17,516 nt of DNA from Clostridiales bacterium (GTDB lineage Bacteria; Bacillota; Clostridia; Lachnospirales; Anaerotignaceae): NCBI GenBank assembly GCA_021202325.1, contig JAJQDF010000104.1, forward strand, positions 1-17,516. The letters run 5' to 3'. Each line of letters starts with the position of its first letter. Positions within the stretch are counted from its first letter, which is position 1. Below, one piece after another: positions 14,996 through 17,516 of the stretch. Under the pieces are notes generated by a model. That model was not told the origin of the DNA. It did not search any database and saw only the letters and a list, made by a program, of their open reading frames with translations. The translations under genes were made by a program, and so were the position numbers.

Positions 14996-16171
14996 TTATG
15001 CCTCTTTTACTATTCTGACTTTGCAGATTCCGTCTATCTTTTCAAGCTTTTCGGCTATTTCGTGGCATTTTCCGTTGAATGTATCCAAATCAACAAGGGT
15101 ATATGCCCATTCGCCCTTGCTCTTATTTGTCATGTTATCGATATTGAGGCCGAACTCAGAAACCGCATTTGTTATTGCTCCGACCATACCTGAAATATTT
15201 TTGTGGAGAACGGCCATTCTTGCCTTTCCTGTATATGTAATGCTGCAGGCCGGGAAGTTAACCGAATTCTTAATATTGCCGTACTCAAGGTACTGCTTAA
15301 GCTCCATGGCTACCATTTCTGCACAGTTTTCCTCACTCTCGGGAGTAGATGCTCCAAGATGGGGTATGCATATAACATTGTCAAGGGCTATAACATCGGC
15401 ATCCGGGAAGTCTGTAATATATTCTGTGATTGTTCCGTTCTCAATGGCTTCCTTAAGGTCGGCTGTATTTACAAGGCCGCCCCTTGCGAAGTTGAGAAGT
15501 CTTGCGCCCTTCTTTGTTATGTCGAAAAGCTCCTTATTATACATTCCTCTTGTGCTGTCGTTGAGGGGAACATGGATTGTTATATAGTCGCACTCAGCAA
15601 CAAGCTCTTCCTTTGTGCCGGCTCTCTTTACCTTGCTTGAAAGGCTCCATGCCGCATCAACAGAAAGGAAAGGATCGTAGCCGTAAACCTCCATGCCGAG
15701 ATTTACAGCGGCATTGGCAACAAGTACGCCGATGGCGCCAAGACCGAATACTCCAAGCTTTTTGCCCATGATTTCGGGGCCTGTGAACTGCTTCTTGCCT
15801 TTTTCTACAAGCTTGTCTACGTTGTCCTTGCCCTTGAGCTCCTTTGCCCACTCAATGCCCTCTACAATTTTTCTGGATGAAAGGAAAATTCCTGTGAGTA
15901 CAAGCTCCTTAACGGCGTTGGCATTTGCTCCGGGTGTGTTGAATACTACAATACCCCTTTTTGAGCATTCATCAATGGGAATGTTGTTTGTACCTGCTCC
16001 GGCTCTTGCAACGGCAACAAGGCTTTCGGGAAGCTCCATGCCGTTCATCTCGTAGCTTCTGAGAATAATGCCATCAGGGTTTTCCATGCTGTCTGAAATA
16101 ATATATTTTTTAGGGTTAAGCTTGCTTAATCCTACGTCTGAAATCGAATTTAATGTCAATACATTGTACAT
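14996..16171 (-). CDS. serA: D-3-phosphoglycerate dehydrogenase
   Basis: First committed step of serine synthesis: 3-phosphoglycerate plus NAD+ to 3-phosphohydroxypyruvate. It is 391 aa, the short form lacking the long intervening domain. The NAD-binding GLGAIG is at 143-148, the substrate/catalytic Arg is in NFARGG (about 230), and the catalytic His is in PHLGAST (about 271). The usual DVFxxEP stretch is replaced by TDFPDAD (about 253-259), a form I associate with clostridial SerA. A C-terminal ACT domain (about 318-391) suggests feedback control by serine. The ATG at 16171 has GGAGG 10 bases upstream. It lies 18 bases after serC and 15 before DUF1015. Confidence 0.96.
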   Translation of the reverse strand: MYNVLTLNSISDVGLSKLNPKKYIISDSMENPDGIILRSYEMNGMELPESLVAVARAGAGTNNIPIDECSKRGIVVFNTPGANANAVKELVLTGIFLSSRKIVEGIEWAKELKGKDNVDKLVEKGKKQFTGPEIMGKKLGVFGLGAIGVLVANAAVNLGMEVYGYDPFLSVDAAWSLSSKVKRAGTKEELVAECDYITIHVPLNDSTRGMYNKELFDITKKGARLLNFARGGLVNTADLKEAIENGTITEYITDFPDADVIALDNVICIPHLGASTPESEENCAEMVAMELKQYLEYGNIKNSVNFPACSITYTGKARMAVLHKNISGMVGAITNAVSEFGLNIDNMTNKSKGEWAYTLVDLDTFNGKCHEIAEKLEKIDGICKVRIVKEA

Positions 16172-16189
16172 TTTATACAGTCCTCCGAA

Positions 16190-17272
16190 TTATTTATTAT
16201 CCATCTCAAATTTCTTCATAAACGCAACAAGCTTTTCTACGCCTTCAACGGGCATAGCGTTGTATATGCTGGCTCTCATTCCGCCGACGGTTCTGTGTCC
16301 CTTAAGGTTTACAAATCCTGCCACTGTGGCTTCCTTTATAAACTTAGCGTTGAGCTCCTCTGTGGGAAGCACGAAGGGAGCATTCATAAGTGAACGGTCC
16401 TTGGGAACAACTGTGCCTTTGAAGAAATCGCTCTCATCAAGGAAGTTATAAAGTATGCCGGCCTTCTTCTCGTTGATTTTCTGCATAGCTTTTACGCCGC
16501 CCTTTTCCTTAACCCATTCAAACACAAGTCCTGCAACATATATTGCGAAGCAAGGGGGTGTGTTGTAGAGTGAAGCATTGTCTGCATGAATTTTATAGTC
16601 CAGCATTGTGGGTGTAATATCCATGGCGTTTCCGATAAGGTCTTCACGGATAATAATAACTGTTACACCGGCGGGGCCTACGTTTTTCTGCGCTCCGGCA
16701 AAGAGAAGACCGAATTTGCTTACGTCAATCTCCTGTGAAAGTATATTTGATGAAATATCGGCTACAAGGGGAACATTTCCTGTGTCGGGAAGCTCTGTAT
16801 ATCTTGTTCCGTATATTGTGTTGTTGTATGTAATATAGAAATAATCAGCTTCGGGATCGAATTTGCTCTTATCAAGTTCCGGAATATAGCTGAATACCTT
16901 ATCCTCGGATGATGCGATGACGTTTACCTTGCCGTACTTTAAAGCCTCCGATTTAGCCTTCTTTGACCACTGTCCGGTAAGCACGATGTCGCACTTGTTG
17001 TTTTTGTTCATAAGGTTCAAGGGAATCATGGCAAACTGTGTTGAGCCGCCGCCCTGTAAGAAAAGAACCTTATAATTTTCGGGGATATTCATAAGCTCAC
17101 GAAGTGTAGCTTCAGCTGACTGTATTATTTTTTCAAAGGGCTTAGATCGATGACTCATCTCCATTACCGACATGCCTGAGTCGCCGTAACAGACAAGCTC
17201 TTTTTGTACTTTTTCAAGTACTTCAAGGGGTAACATTGATGGTCCTGCTGAAAAATTATACACTCTTTCCAT
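16190..17272 (-). CDS. serC: Phosphoserine aminotransferase
   Basis: Converts 3-phosphohydroxypyruvate and glutamate to phosphoserine and 2-oxoglutarate with PLP; the second step of serine synthesis. It is 360 aa, normal. It starts [11 protein letters not shown] (about 5-15), has the phosphate-binding [10 protein letters not shown] (about 71-80), and the PLP lysine at about 196 in [16 protein letters not shown] (41-44) and the C-terminal [15 protein letters not shown] with the substrate-binding arginines are present. The ATG at 17272 was chosen because GAGGAGG lies 9 bases upstream; the in-frame codon at 17290 would precede that site. First gene of the serC-serA-DUF1015 operon. Confidence 0.97.
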   Translation of the reverse strand: MERVYNFSAGPSMLPLEVLEKVQKELVCYGDSGMSVMEMSHRSKPFEKIIQSAEATLRELMNIPENYKVLFLQGGGSTQFAMIPLNLMNKNNKCDIVLTGQWSKKAKSEALKYGKVNVIASSEDKVFSYIPELDKSKFDPEADYFYITYNNTIYGTRYTELPDTGNVPLVADISSNILSQEIDVSKFGLLFAGAQKNVGPAGVTVIIIREDLIGNAMDITPTMLDYKIHADNASLYNTPPCFAIYVAGLVFEWVKEKGGVKAMQKINEKKAGILYNFLDESDFFKGTVVPKDRSLMNAPFVLPTEELNAKFIKEATVAGFVNLKGHRTVGGMRASIYNAMPVEGVEKLVAFMKKFEMDNK

Positions 17273-17303
17273 TGAAAAAAGCCTCCTCAAAAAATAATGT
17301 TGT

Positions 17304-17331
17304 AATATAGTGTTGGTTAAAAAGTGTTAAA
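17304..17331 (-). promoter_or_regulatory. Likely serC operon promoter
   Basis: TTTAAC (plus 17326-17331), a 16-base spacer and TATATT (plus 17304-17309), 31 bases from the start codon. The -35 box lies 8 bases from the lead hairpin of repeat copy 4, so the repeat forms the upstream flank of the promoter. Confidence 0.45.
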
Positions 17332-17339
17332 AACTTGTA

Positions 17340-17516
17340 TGCCTGCTTTGCAGATACAACGAGGTATGAAAGCCGATTGCTACGTTCTGCGAACATCTCG
17401 CAATTGACCGTATTCGGTCTGCGCTTCCGCTCCGGTCCGCACTAAGCGAATATCCACCGGATATTCAGCGCCTCCGCTCATTTTTCTGCGAAAAATGGCT
17501 ACGTGACTCATACGGT
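17340..17516 (+). repeat. Dispersed palindromic repeat, copy 4 (cut by window end)
   Basis: The lead hairpin TGCCTGC-TTT-GCAG (17340 on) is imperfect. TATGAAAGC (17365-17373) opens the element. Arm 1 is CGATTGC..GCAAT (17374-17380, 17400-17404) with GTTC-TGC-GAAC inside. Arm 2 is ACCGTAT...ATACGGT (17407-17413, 17510-17516) with CATTTTTC-TGC-GAAAAATG (17479-17497) as in copy 2. It also has about 60 extra bases carrying their own palindrome GAATATCC-ACC-GGATATTC (17448-17466). Arm 3 and the closing end lie beyond the window. Confidence 0.8.

Overview
The window looks like a stretch of core chromosome from a low-to-mid GC Gram-positive anaerobe of the Clostridia, plausibly near Lachnospiraceae/Anaerotignaceae. 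The evidence is strong GGAGG-type ribosome binding sites throughout, near-consensus TTGACA/TATAAT promoters, a C+ type L31, the gene run rho - rpmE - DUF1385 - prmC - prfA, a serC - serA - DUF1015 operon, and a DUF4179 anti-sigma/ECF sigma pair. The genus is a guess. Every gene lies on the minus strand, so transcription runs from high to low coordinates; large plus-strand ORFs are shadows.

Layout in the direction of transcription. 17516-13742: a dispersed palindromic repeat, then serC, serA and a DUF1015 gene, a serine-biosynthesis operon with no phosphoserine phosphatase in view. 13707-13313: terminator, second repeat copy, a 55-aa single-pass membrane gene and its terminator. 13265-11675: gltX with promoter and terminator. 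11672-11322: the largest complete repeat copy and a TTGACA-17-TAAAAT promoter. 11321-5542: a LysM membrane protein, rho, rpmE (own promoter and folded leader), a DUF1385 membrane protein, prmC and prfA; this run joins transcription termination, ribosome assembly and translation termination. 5486-2581: a small integral membrane protein with a large dyad over its promoter, then glycogen phosphorylase glgP interrupted by an in-frame amber codon. 2523-1995: an unrecognised 139-aa gene and tRNA-Arg(CCG). 1994-98: a fourth repeat copy, a terminator, an ECF sigma factor with an ECF-type promoter, its translationally coupled DUF4179 anti-sigma partner carrying a frameshift, and a terminator.

Two things stand out. 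First, four non-identical copies of an intergenic repeat share a hairpin (TGCCTGC..GCAGGCA) followed by an outer inverted repeat TATGAAAGC/GCTTTCATA. The largest complete copy encloses three nested palindromic arms, so it can fold into a cloverleaf-like four-way junction. The GCTTTCATA end sits directly on the 3' end of a tRNA or 2-5 bases from an intrinsic terminator in all three copies where it is visible. Second, two genes are broken by single changes (glgP nonsense, DUF4179 +1 frameshift), which could be real decay, phase-variable or heterogeneous alleles, or assembly errors. I see no CRISPR array, prophage or transposase gene.
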